Assembly (NCBI GenBank): GCA_030612165.1
Contig: JAUWOK010000052.1
Location: forward strand, 1-7,164
Direction of reading: 5' to 3'
Length of the DNA stretch: 7,164 nt
From: Dehalococcoidia bacterium
GTDB taxonomy: Bacteria; Chloroflexota; Dehalococcoidia; GIF9; AB-539-J10
This document shows, one piece after another, positions 1 to 6,395 of this stretch (the first letter of the stretch is position 1; every line of letters begins with the position of its first letter). A program made the translations under genes and the position numbers. Under the pieces are notes generated by a model. The model searched no databases and had not been told where the DNA came from. It saw only the letters and a program-made list of their open reading frames with translations.

Positions 1-628
1 CAACCTCCGCCCACCCCCAGGTAAGGAAAGCAGCCTTAGCATTATCTCCCAACTTCAACCCATCCACCACACCCGCTCCCAGGGCAATCACATTTTTCAA
101 TGCCCCACCCAGTTCAACCCCTATAATGTCATCCGAAGCAAACACTTGAAAACTAGGCGCAGCAATTATTTCCTGTGCTCTTCGGGCAACGCTTATATCC
201 ATAGAAGCGATGACAGAAACGGCTGGCAACTCACGAGCAATCTCACCTGCCAGATTGGGGCCAGAAAGCGCACAAACACCATGCTGCAAGTCCGAAGAGA
301 TTTCCTCTGTTATCACCTGAGACATCCGCTTGCCACTATCCAGTTCTATTCCCTTAGCAGCGGTAACCAGCAACATCGAACTGTCGAGAGAATCTTTGAA
401 AAGGTGAACATTTTCTCTCATATACTGGGAAGGAACCGCCCAGACCACCATGTCAGCCCTATCCACCACTTCCTCAACATCACAGGTAAAAGAATATCTC
501 CGACCCGGACAAACTGCCCTGTCTCCTTCTTTCCTCTGCCAGAGCTTCACCTGTATGCCTTTTGAAGCCAGGAGAGCAGCTAAAGTATTGCCCCATGTGG
601 TATTACCAATAACAGCGACTTTCAACAT
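1..628 (-). CDS. gpsA: NAD(P)+-dependent glycerol-3-phosphate dehydrogenase, partial (C-terminus beyond the left edge)
   Basis: Cytosolic enzyme that reduces dihydroxyacetone phosphate to sn-glycerol-3-phosphate, the backbone for phospholipids and the substrate of PlsY encoded just upstream. I translated this frame by hand. It opens with MLKVAVIGNTTWGNTLA, the nucleotide-binding fold, and continues with AVPSQ (about 66-70), AAKGIE (90-95), LSGPNLAGEIA (120-130) and ELGGALKNVIALGAGVVDG (172-190). That last stretch, running on to GDN, fits the family signature, and its Lys is the expected catalytic residue. About 209 residues are visible of a usual 320-340, so roughly the last third is missing. 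An in-frame TAG four codons upstream limits the start to the ATG at 626-628 or the adjoining TTG. No Shine-Dalgarno sequence sits at normal distance. Two oddities: the glycine-rich loop reads GNTTWG instead of a GxGxWG form, and residue 204 is Trp where the family usually has Arg (TRG). The family call is secure. Confidence 0.95.
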   Translation of the reverse strand, partial: MLKVAVIGNTTWGNTLAALLASKGIQVKLWQRKEGDRAVCPGRRYSFTCDVEEVVDRADMVVWAVPSQYMRENVHLFKDSLDSSMLLVTAAKGIELDSGKRMSQVITEEISSDLQHGVCALSGPNLAGEIARELPAVSVIASMDISVARRAQEIIAAPSFQVFASDDIIGVELGGALKNVIALGAGVVDGLKLGDNAKAAFLTWGWAEV

Positions 629-667
629 AACAGAAAACTACAGCCACCTTCCCCCACCCAACTCACC
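629..667 (-). other. plsY-gpsA intergenic spacer with a G-rich tract
   Basis: This 39-nt spacer separates the plsY stop from the gpsA ATG. On the coding (minus) strand, positions 644-659 form a G-rich run with several GG or longer tracts, lying about 16 to 31 nt upstream of the start. That is too far to be a normal ribosome binding site, and the bases nearest the ATG are T-rich with no Shine-Dalgarno match. The run could pair as a two-layer G-quadruplex, but this is only a pattern. I see no terminator hairpin, so readthrough from plsY is expected. Confidence 0.4.
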
Positions 668-1300
668 TCACAGGCGGCGTTCGGCACCGGTTCGTAATCT
701 ACTGATATTATCTCGATGCTGCCAGATCACCAACCCTGTAGCAATTAAGCCGTAGACCAGATAGATAGGAGGCACACCGTAAGCAACGACCAACGGGATC
801 AACAAACACCAGGTGGCCATTACTCCAATCAAAGACCCCATGGACATGTAACGGCTGCGCATCGCCGTTATTGCCCAGACCTCAATACCGAACAACCCGA
901 TGGGGGGATAAATAGCCAGCATCGCCCCGAAAAAGCAAGCGACTCCCCTGCCACCCTTGAACTTCAAGAACACCGGCCAGTTGTGCCCGGCCATCGCCGC
1001 CAGAGCGGCTACTACCTGACAGGTTTGCCAGGGAAAAGTTATCTCCCCTACGGTTAAGAGACCAACCCCCACAATGGCCTGAGCCATAAATACCGCCCCG
1101 GCGGCCTTGCCGCCATCAAGCAAAATAATCAAGGCTCCCACCTTGCCCCCTGCCACCCGCGCCGCATTGGTGGCGCCAGTCTTGCCACTGCCCTGCTTTC
1201 TGATATCAACTCCCTCTTTCAACTTGCAAATCAACAACCCGAAGGGAATAGACCCCAGTAAATAAGCACTGACCAGTATAATTACATACTTAATAATCAT
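668..1300 (-). CDS. plsY: Acyl-phosphate:glycerol-3-phosphate acyltransferase PlsY
   Basis: Integral membrane enzyme that transfers an acyl chain from acyl-phosphate (made by PlsX, not encoded here) to position 1 of glycerol-3-phosphate, giving lysophosphatidic acid. The 210 residues match the usual family length of about 200-220. The family motifs appear in order: GSIPFG (16-21) in the first membrane helix, GSGKTGATN (37-45) as the phosphate-binding glycine loop, GHNWPVFLKFKGGRGVA (105-121), and the tail QHRDNISRLRTGAERR (194-209). Hydrophobic spans near 3-25, 52-80, 90-108, 122-146 and 153-190 fit a multi-pass protein with the loops facing the cytosol. The start at 1298-1300 follows der by 6 nt, with GAGGAA at 1311-1316 inside the der end as a plausible ribosome binding site at 10-nt spacing. 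The following gene, gpsA, supplies its acceptor substrate. Position 40 is Lys where many homologues have Asn. The call is secure. Confidence 0.97.
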   Translation of the reverse strand: MIIKYVIILVSAYLLGSIPFGLLICKLKEGVDIRKQGSGKTGATNAARVAGGKVGALIILLDGGKAAGAVFMAQAIVGVGLLTVGEITFPWQTCQVVAALAAMAGHNWPVFLKFKGGRGVACFFGAMLAIYPPIGLFGIEVWAITAMRSRYMSMGSLIGVMATWCLLIPLVVAYGVPPIYLVYGLIATGLVIWQHRDNISRLRTGAERRL

Positions 1301-1306
1301 CTCTTT

Positions 1307-2641
1307 CTATTTCCTCGTTGCCTTTTTAGGCTTTGTCGCCGTCCGGGCAAAAACCAATTGCACGGAAGTGCCACGAAAACCAAAATAGCGGCGCAATTTG
1401 TTCGCCAGGTAGCGATGGTAAGAAAAGTGAACCAGCTTCGGATCGTTGACCTGAAGAACAAAGGTGACCGGCTTCGTCCTGTGCTGATATGCCCGAAGAA
1501 TATGCAACCGCCTCAAACCTATCGGAGAAGGAGGATACTCCTCCACAGCTTTCTTCACTGCCAATGAAACTTCCTCTTCAGGCAAGCGTCTGCACCTTTC
1601 CTGCCACACCTCCCAGGCTGCGGGCAAAATCTTGCCTATGCTGTTGCCCGACATAGCGGAAATATACACGACAGGAACGTAGGGCATAAAATGCAGCCCC
1701 TGCTTTAAACATCTCCTGTATTCCTCCCTATTTTCACGCAAGATAGTATCCCATTTATTGACCAAAATCAACACGCCTCTGCAAGCCTCCGTCACATACC
1801 CGGCGATATGCATATCCTGCAAAGCGATAGGCTCAGTGGCATCGATCATCAGTAGAGCGATGTCACAACGGTCAATCGCCTGAAGCGACCGCAACAAGCT
1901 GTAATATTCCACTTTCTCTTTCACCCGTCCACGCCGCCTGATGCCTGCCGTATCCACAAGCGATATCTTTTTCCCGTCCCAATTAACGGCGGCGTCAATG
2001 CTATCACGAGTAGTACCAGGAACATTATCCACAATAGCTCGCTCTTCTCCCAGCAGCGTATTCAATAGCGTTGACTTTCCCACATTGGGCCTGCCTACAA
2101 TGGCCAACTTCATGCTTTCTGTTCGGGGTAAGCTGGCAGGCAGAGCAGGCAACCTTTCCAACACAGCCTTTCTTAACGCATCTATTCCCCTGTTATGATA
2201 AGCGCTGATAGATACAGGCGTGTCTAATCCTAACCTGTAGAAATCAATCGCGTGTTCCTCCCACTTTGCCACATCCACCTTGTTCGCCACCAACACTATC
2301 GGCTTGCCAGCAGCGCGCAGCCATGAAGCCATCTCTTCGTCAGTAGCAACCAAGCCCTGGTGAGCATCCACCAAAAACACAACGACATCCGCCTGGGCGA
2401 CAGCCACTTCCACCTGCTCTCTGACTTTTTTACCCAGAAAAGATTGATCATCCTCCCCCCATCCACCTGTATCAATTAACAACAACTCTCGCCCTTGCCA
2501 GCAAGTAGAAGCAAAAACTCTGTCGCGAGTAGTGCCCGGCAGATCGGCGATCACTGCTCTTCGCTCTCCCGCCAAGCGATTAAGCAACGTGGATTTGCCC
2601 ACGTTGGTCCTACCTACAATCGCTACGACAGGCTTCGTCAT
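1307..2641 (-). CDS. der: Ribosome biogenesis GTPase Der (EngA), tandem G domains
   Basis: Essential GTPase that acts in late assembly of the 50S ribosomal subunit. Its mark is two GTPase domains in one chain. Domain 1 has a P-loop GRTNVGKST (10-18), switch region GTTRD (36-40), DTGG (57-60), NKVD (120-123) and SA (146-147). Domain 2 has GRPNVGKST (183-191), GTTRD (209-213), DTAG (230-233), NKWD (295-298) and SA (328-329). Residues from about 350 to 435 form the KH-like RNA-binding domain, and the end is basic (TKPKKATRK), as is common in the family. The length of 444 is typical. Thr12 replaces the Pro usual in the first P-loop, but the GTP-binding Gly, Lys and Ser are intact. The start ATG at 2639-2641 directly abuts the argF stop, and AAGGGG at 2647-2652 gives a ribosome binding site 5 nt from it. 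This suggests translational coupling to argF. The call is secure. Confidence 0.98.
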   Translation of the reverse strand: MTKPVVAIVGRTNVGKSTLLNRLAGERRAVIADLPGTTRDRVFASTCWQGRELLLIDTGGWGEDDQSFLGKKVREQVEVAVAQADVVVFLVDAHQGLVATDEEMASWLRAAGKPIVLVANKVDVAKWEEHAIDFYRLGLDTPVSISAYHNRGIDALRKAVLERLPALPASLPRTESMKLAIVGRPNVGKSTLLNTLLGEERAIVDNVPGTTRDSIDAAVNWDGKKISLVDTAGIRRRGRVKEKVEYYSLLRSLQAIDRCDIALLMIDATEPIALQDMHIAGYVTEACRGVLILVNKWDTILRENREEYRRCLKQGLHFMPYVPVVYISAMSGNSIGKILPAAWEVWQERCRRLPEEEVSLAVKKAVEEYPPSPIGLRRLHILRAYQHRTKPVTFVLQVNDPKLVHFSYHRYLANKLRRYFGFRGTSVQLVFARTATKPKKATRK

Positions 2642-3562
2642 CTATTCCCCTTCCCCCAAAATTTTAGCCAGTAAAGCTTTCTGTACATGCAGCCGATTTT
2701 CTGCCTGTTCGAAAACTATTGAGCGAGGATCATCTATTACGTTTTCAGAAACCTCTTCCCCACGATGAGCGGGAAGAGGATGCATAAACAGCGCGTCCCG
2801 GCCAGCAAGAGACAATAAATCTCCATCCACCCGATAGGAAGAAAAATCGCGCCGACGTTTATCCCTTTCGGCCTCCTGCCCCATACTAACCCACACATCG
2901 GTGTACACCACGTCAGCATCTTTTACTGCCTGCTGTGGATCATCTGTCAGCAAAATACTGCCACCGCTGGCGGCGGCAAATTTTTCGCCCAGCCGCAGCA
3001 CCTCCTGCGCAACCTCATACCCGGGAGGCGAAGCAATGCGGAAATTAATGCCAACCTTTGCCGCGGCCAGGAGTAAGCTGTTAGCCACGTTATTACCGTC
3101 GCCGATATACGCCAGCGTTAAGCCCGATAAATCGCCTCTCCGCTCATATATGGTAAAGATATCGGTAAACGCCTGGCAGGGATGTTCCGCGTCAGAAAGA
3201 GCATTAATCACCGGCACGGAAGCATACTCTGCCAGAAGCCGCAGCGTCTCGTGGGAAAAAGTGCGGGCAGCGATACAATCAACATAACGGCTAAGCACCC
3301 GTGCCACGTCAGAAGCTGGCTCTCTCCTGCCCAAACCCACCTCTTCAGGAGACAGATAAAGGGCTTTCCCCTTCATCTGGCACATGGCCATCTCAAAGCT
3401 CACCCTGGTTCGCAGAGACGCTTTCTCAAAGAGGAGGGCAAGCGTCTTCTCTTTCAGCACAGGCAACTTTTCCCGTCGTTTTATGAGGAGAGCCTGCTCC
3501 AACAAGCCCCCGACTTCATCAGCGGTAAAATCGGCTACCGACAACAGATCTTTCTTTTTCAC
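2642..3562 (-). CDS. argF: Ornithine carbamoyltransferase
   Basis: Cytosolic arginine-pathway enzyme that joins carbamoyl phosphate to ornithine to give citrulline. The 306 residues match the family, which works as a trimer. The carbamoyl phosphate site shows SLRTR (49-53), Arg100 with His104, and HPCQ (127-130). The ornithine domain shows GDGNNVANS (154-162) and DVWVSMG (222-228). The C-terminal loop reads HPLPAHRGEEV (261-271), followed by the usual end FEQAENRLHVQKALL (284-298). Pro262 stands where ornithine enzymes normally have Cys (HCLP), and Leu50 stands where Thr or Gly is usual. HPLP is also the aspartate carbamoyltransferase form, but DVWVSMG and the C-terminal end place this protein with ornithine enzymes. 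The start is GTG, supported by AAGGAG at 3568-3573 with 5-nt spacing. It heads a minus-strand block with der, plsY and gpsA. Family call firm; substrate ornithine likely, with slight doubt because of Pro262. Confidence 0.93.
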   Translation of the reverse strand: MKKKDLLSVADFTADEVGGLLEQALLIKRREKLPVLKEKTLALLFEKASLRTRVSFEMAMCQMKGKALYLSPEEVGLGRREPASDVARVLSRYVDCIAARTFSHETLRLLAEYASVPVINALSDAEHPCQAFTDIFTIYERRGDLSGLTLAYIGDGNNVANSLLLAAAKVGINFRIASPPGYEVAQEVLRLGEKFAAASGGSILLTDDPQQAVKDADVVYTDVWVSMGQEAERDKRRRDFSSYRVDGDLLSLAGRDALFMHPLPAHRGEEVSENVIDDPRSIVFEQAENRLHVQKALLAKILGEGE

Positions 3563-3567
3563 CAGTT

Positions 3568-3573
3568 CTCCTT
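3568..3573 (-). promoter_or_regulatory. Ribosome binding site of argF, fixes the GTG start
   Basis: AAGGAG on the minus strand lies 5 nt before the GTG at 3560-3562. It is the best Shine-Dalgarno match near this gene, and it justifies choosing GTG as the start. The spacing and the protein start (MKKKDLLSVADF) both fit the family. Confidence 0.8.
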
Positions 3574-3647
3574 CGGGTCAGCACCGTATACACCGTGCCA
3601 ATCACATAATATAACAATAGTATATAATATTTGCACAAATTGAGACT
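3574..3647. promoter_or_regulatory. Divergent argF/polA promoter region
   Basis: This AT-rich gap separates two genes that point away from each other, so it should hold promoters for both. For polA, TATAAT at 3623-3628 is a perfect -10 box, but no good -35 box is seen 16-18 bp upstream. For argF, minus-strand candidates are TTGTGC (3633-3638) with TATATT (3608-3613) at a long 19-bp spacing, or TATACT (3619-3624) with a poor -35. The two sets overlap, so the genes may compete for polymerase. Near the argF side CACCGT occurs twice (3582-3587 and 3591-3596). A palindrome, ATTTGCACAAAT, lies at 3629-3640. I see no match to known ArgR or SOS boxes. Confidence 0.6.
3623..3628 (+). promoter_or_regulatory. 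Candidate -10 box for polA
   Basis: TATAAT matches the sigma-70 consensus exactly. Transcription would start near 3635, leaving a leader of only about 13 nt before the polA ATG at 3648. The AT-rich setting makes a chance match possible, and no convincing -35 box accompanies it. Confidence 0.5.
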
Positions 3648-6395
3648 ATGGAGAAAGCTTACGAAAAAAAAGAGAGCCTCTTTCTTATACTTGACGGCAA
3701 CGCTATCGCACATCGTGCTTTCCATGCACTGCCGCCTCTAACAATCTCCCGAACAGGAGAGCTTGTCAACGCCGTTTACGGTTTCACCAGCACACTGCTC
3801 AAGGTGCTGGACGATTTCCATCCCGCTTTCTGGGCCATTGCCTTTGATCGTCCGTCCCCCACCTTCAGGCACATTAAATTCAGTGAATACAAAGCCCAGA
3901 GGCCAAAAACTCCGGATGAACTGATAAGTCAGCTGAAAAGAATACGCCAGGTGGCAAGCACCTTCCACCTGCCAGTGTTCGAAATCGACGGATTGGAAGC
4001 GGATGACCTCCTGGGCACTTTAAGCGAGCTGGCCAAAAAACAAGGTGTCGAGACTATCATTGTCACAGGTGACAACGACATGCTGCAGCTGGTGTGTTCA
4101 GGAGTATCTGTGCTTCTAACGGGGAAAACAGCGAAGGAGACCATCCTGTACAATGAAGAGAGCGTGGTTCGCAAGCTGGGAGTTATGCCCGATCAGGTTA
4201 TCGATTTCAAAGCATTAACAGGAGACCCTTCAGACAACATCCCCGGCGTTCCGGGAATCGGGCCGAAAACAGCGGCCAAGCTCATCTCGCAATTCGGCAA
4301 GCTGGAACAAATTTACGACCATATTGACGAAGTAACCCCTCCCAGAATACGACTAATACTGCAAGAACACCAGCCGCAGGCCATACAGAATAAGGAGATG
4401 GTTGCCATAGTCAGAGATGCTCCCATAAAACTGGATCCAGGACAATGCCGAACAGATTCCTACGATAGAGAGGCAGTAGTAAAATTGTTCCAGGAACTGG
4501 AGTTCAGCAAACTGTTATCCAGACTGCCCCAGGAAATAGACAGGGCGTTGCCCGCCGCGGCTAAAAAGATCTCTCCCGCAACCAGCTACAGGACGATAGA
4601 GACAGAAACAGAGTTAGCGGAGCTTGTCTCCCGCCTGGAAACGACACAAGCATTTGCCATTGAAATTAAGGATTCCGACGATGGCGTTGAAACGACAGGC
4701 CTGTCAGGAATAGCTTTGTCGCTGGAAGAAGGGCAAATTTTCTATGTGCCAATAAGCAAACCGAAAGTCCTCGAGCCAGGACAGGGAGACAAATTTTCTT
4801 TATCCTTAGTGCTGGATACGCTCAAGCCTGTCCTGGAAAACAACCAGATAAGCAAATATGCCCACGATGGCAAACATATCATAAAAACGCTGGACAGCCA
4901 CGGAATAGAGCTGGCAAACCTCACTTTTGATTCCATGATCGCCGCACACCTCCTGGGAGAAAAAGCGCTCTCCCTGCAAGCACTGGCCTTCAACAAACTG
5001 GGAATTGAATTGCCCCTGTATGACAAACCCACCCGTAAAGAGAAAAAACCACCCGCGGCGGAAACAGAATGCCTGGTTGAACAAGCCTGTGCCGTCGCCA
5101 GTGTTGTACAAAAACTGAAAAGTATATTGACGGATGAACTTGAACGGCAAGGATTACTGCACCTTTTCAGCGAAGTGGAAATGCCACTGGTTTCCATACT
5201 GGCCACTATGGAAAAAAACGGCATCCTTCTGGATATCGCCCTGCTTCGCAAATTGTCCCTGGAGATGGGCGAGGAAATACGGGAGCTGCAGAAGAACATT
5301 TATGAAAGCGCAGGCAGCCAGTTCAACATCAATTCACCCCAGCAATTAGCCAGGATTCTTTTTGAGGAACTGAAATTACCCTCCTTTCGCAAGACAAAAA
5401 CCGGCTATTCCACAAATGCCGCTACGCTGGAAGCATTAATAGGCATCCACCCCATAGTGGAATTGATGTTGGAATATCGCCAGATAAATAAGCTTAAATC
5501 AACTTATGTCGATGCCCTGCCCGGCCTGGTAAACCGCGACACGGCAAGAATACACACCAACCTCAACCAGGCAGTGACCTCAACAGGGAGGCTTTCTTCC
5601 AGCGAGCCAAACCTGCAAAACATCCCCGTTCGGGGAGAAACAGGAAACAAGATCAGACAAGCTTTTATCGCTCCGGCAGGATCTTTGCTGCTGAGCGCCG
5701 ATTATTCTCAGATCGACCTCAGGGCGCTGGCACACCTCTCCCGTGATCCTGCTCTCATCGCCGCTTTTGCAGATGACAAAGATATTCATACGATGACCGC
5801 CGCTAAAATATTCAACGTCCCTGTGGCTCGGGTTACTCTCGACATGCGGCGGGTGGCCAAAACCGTCAACTTCGGCGTGATCTACGGCATGAGCAGTTAC
5901 GGGCTGGTACGTGCCACAGATCTCACTCCCAGCGAAGCGAACAAATTCATATCGCTATATTTTCAGAAATATCCCCTGGTAAAAGAATACCTTGAGCAGA
6001 CCAGGGCACACGCACGCAGAGTGGGCTATGTTCAAACATTGCTGGGCAGACGGCGTTTTATACCCGAGATCAACTCTCCCAACCGGCAGATAAGAGAAGC
6101 GGCGGAGAGAATGGCTATTAACGCTCCCGTGCAGGGCACCTCCGCCGACATCATCAAGGTAGCCATGATAAACATGCACCGTGAAATGGAAAGGAGCGCA
6201 TTAGCCAGCAAGATGCTGCTACAAATTCATGACGAGATTCTTTTTGAAGTACCACTGGAGGAGATAGAGGTAATGAACTCGCTGGTTTTGAAAATAATGC
6301 CGCAGGCCGTGCCTCTCTGCGTTCCGCTGAAAGTGGACACCAAACAAGGCAAAAACTGGGGCGAAATGACCAGAGAGGATAATGCCGTTATCTAA
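3648..6395 (+). CDS. polA: DNA polymerase I: 5' nuclease, inactive proofreading domain, family A polymerase
   Basis: Cytosolic repair and replication enzyme that removes RNA primers and fills gaps. At 915 residues it is full length. The 5' nuclease domain (about 10-290) keeps its metal ligands: LDGNAIAHRAF (15-25), DGLEADD (114-120), TGDNDM (140-145) and TGDPSDNIPGVPGIGPKTA (191-209). The middle domain (about 310-490) has the 3'-5' exonuclease fold position but has lost its acidic residues: EIK (339-341) for DTE, Ile411 and Val483 for the other two Asp. It should not proofread. The polymerase part shows TSTGRLSSSEPNLQNIP (644-660), motif A DYSQIDLR (685-692), motif B RRVAKTVNFGVIYG (734-747) and motif C HDE (861-863). 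Motif A has Asp690 where Glu is nearly always found. The ATG at 3648 is the only start before the first strand of the domain. No Shine-Dalgarno sequence is seen, and an A8 run follows at 3664-3671. It runs opposite to argF and converges on the next gene. Confidence 0.97.
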   Translation: MEKAYEKKESLFLILDGNAIAHRAFHALPPLTISRTGELVNAVYGFTSTLLKVLDDFHPAFWAIAFDRPSPTFRHIKFSEYKAQRPKTPDELISQLKRIRQVASTFHLPVFEIDGLEADDLLGTLSELAKKQGVETIIVTGDNDMLQLVCSGVSVLLTGKTAKETILYNEESVVRKLGVMPDQVIDFKALTGDPSDNIPGVPGIGPKTAAKLISQFGKLEQIYDHIDEVTPPRIRLILQEHQPQAIQNKEMVAIVRDAPIKLDPGQCRTDSYDREAVVKLFQELEFSKLLSRLPQEIDRALPAAAKKISPATSYRTIETETELAELVSRLETTQAFAIEIKDSDDGVETTGLSGIALSLEEGQIFYVPISKPKVLEPGQGDKFSLSLVLDTLKPVLENNQISKYAHDGKHIIKTLDSHGIELANLTFDSMIAAHLLGEKALSLQALAFNKLGIELPLYDKPTRKEKKPPAAETECLVEQACAVASVVQKLKSILTDELERQGLLHLFSEVEMPLVSILATMEKNGILLDIALLRKLSLEMGEEIRELQKNIYESAGSQFNINSPQQLARILFEELKLPSFRKTKTGYSTNAATLEALIGIHPIVELMLEYRQINKLKSTYVDALPGLVNRDTARIHTNLNQAVTSTGRLSSSEPNLQNIPVRGETGNKIRQAFIAPAGSLLLSADYSQIDLRALAHLSRDPALIAAFADDKDIHTMTAAKIFNVPVARVTLDMRRVAKTVNFGVIYGMSSYGLVRATDLTPSEANKFISLYFQKYPLVKEYLEQTRAHARRVGYVQTLLGRRRFIPEINSPNRQIREAAERMAINAPVQGTSADIIKVAMINMHREMERSALASKMLLQIHDEILFEVPLEEIEVMNSLVLKIMPQAVPLCVPLKVDTKQGKNWGEMTREDNAVI

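Noticed and set aside
146..565. Plus-strand open frame opposite gpsA
   Set aside because: The minus-strand frame here gives a clear GpsA with family motifs. The plus frame has no family features and is a shadow.
1307..2641. Thr in place of Pro in the first Der P-loop (GRTNVGKS)
   Set aside because: The residues that hold GTP are intact and the position is outside the invariant part, so it is noted in the gene entry but not as a finding.
3580..3605. Possible sigma-54 promoter (TGGCAC on the minus strand) upstream of argF
   Set aside because: No GC element follows at the required spacing, so only half of the site is present.
3563..3647. ArgR or LexA operator in the argF/polA gap
   Set aside because: I looked for the usual ArgR half-sites and for CGAAC/GTTCG or CTGT/ACAG SOS boxes and found no convincing match on either strand.
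4742..5299. Long minus-strand open frame (185 residues) inside polA
   Set aside because: It lies wholly within the proofreading and linker part of polA, is rich in Ser and Arg as antisense frames often are, and has no ribosome binding site or motif that I recognise.
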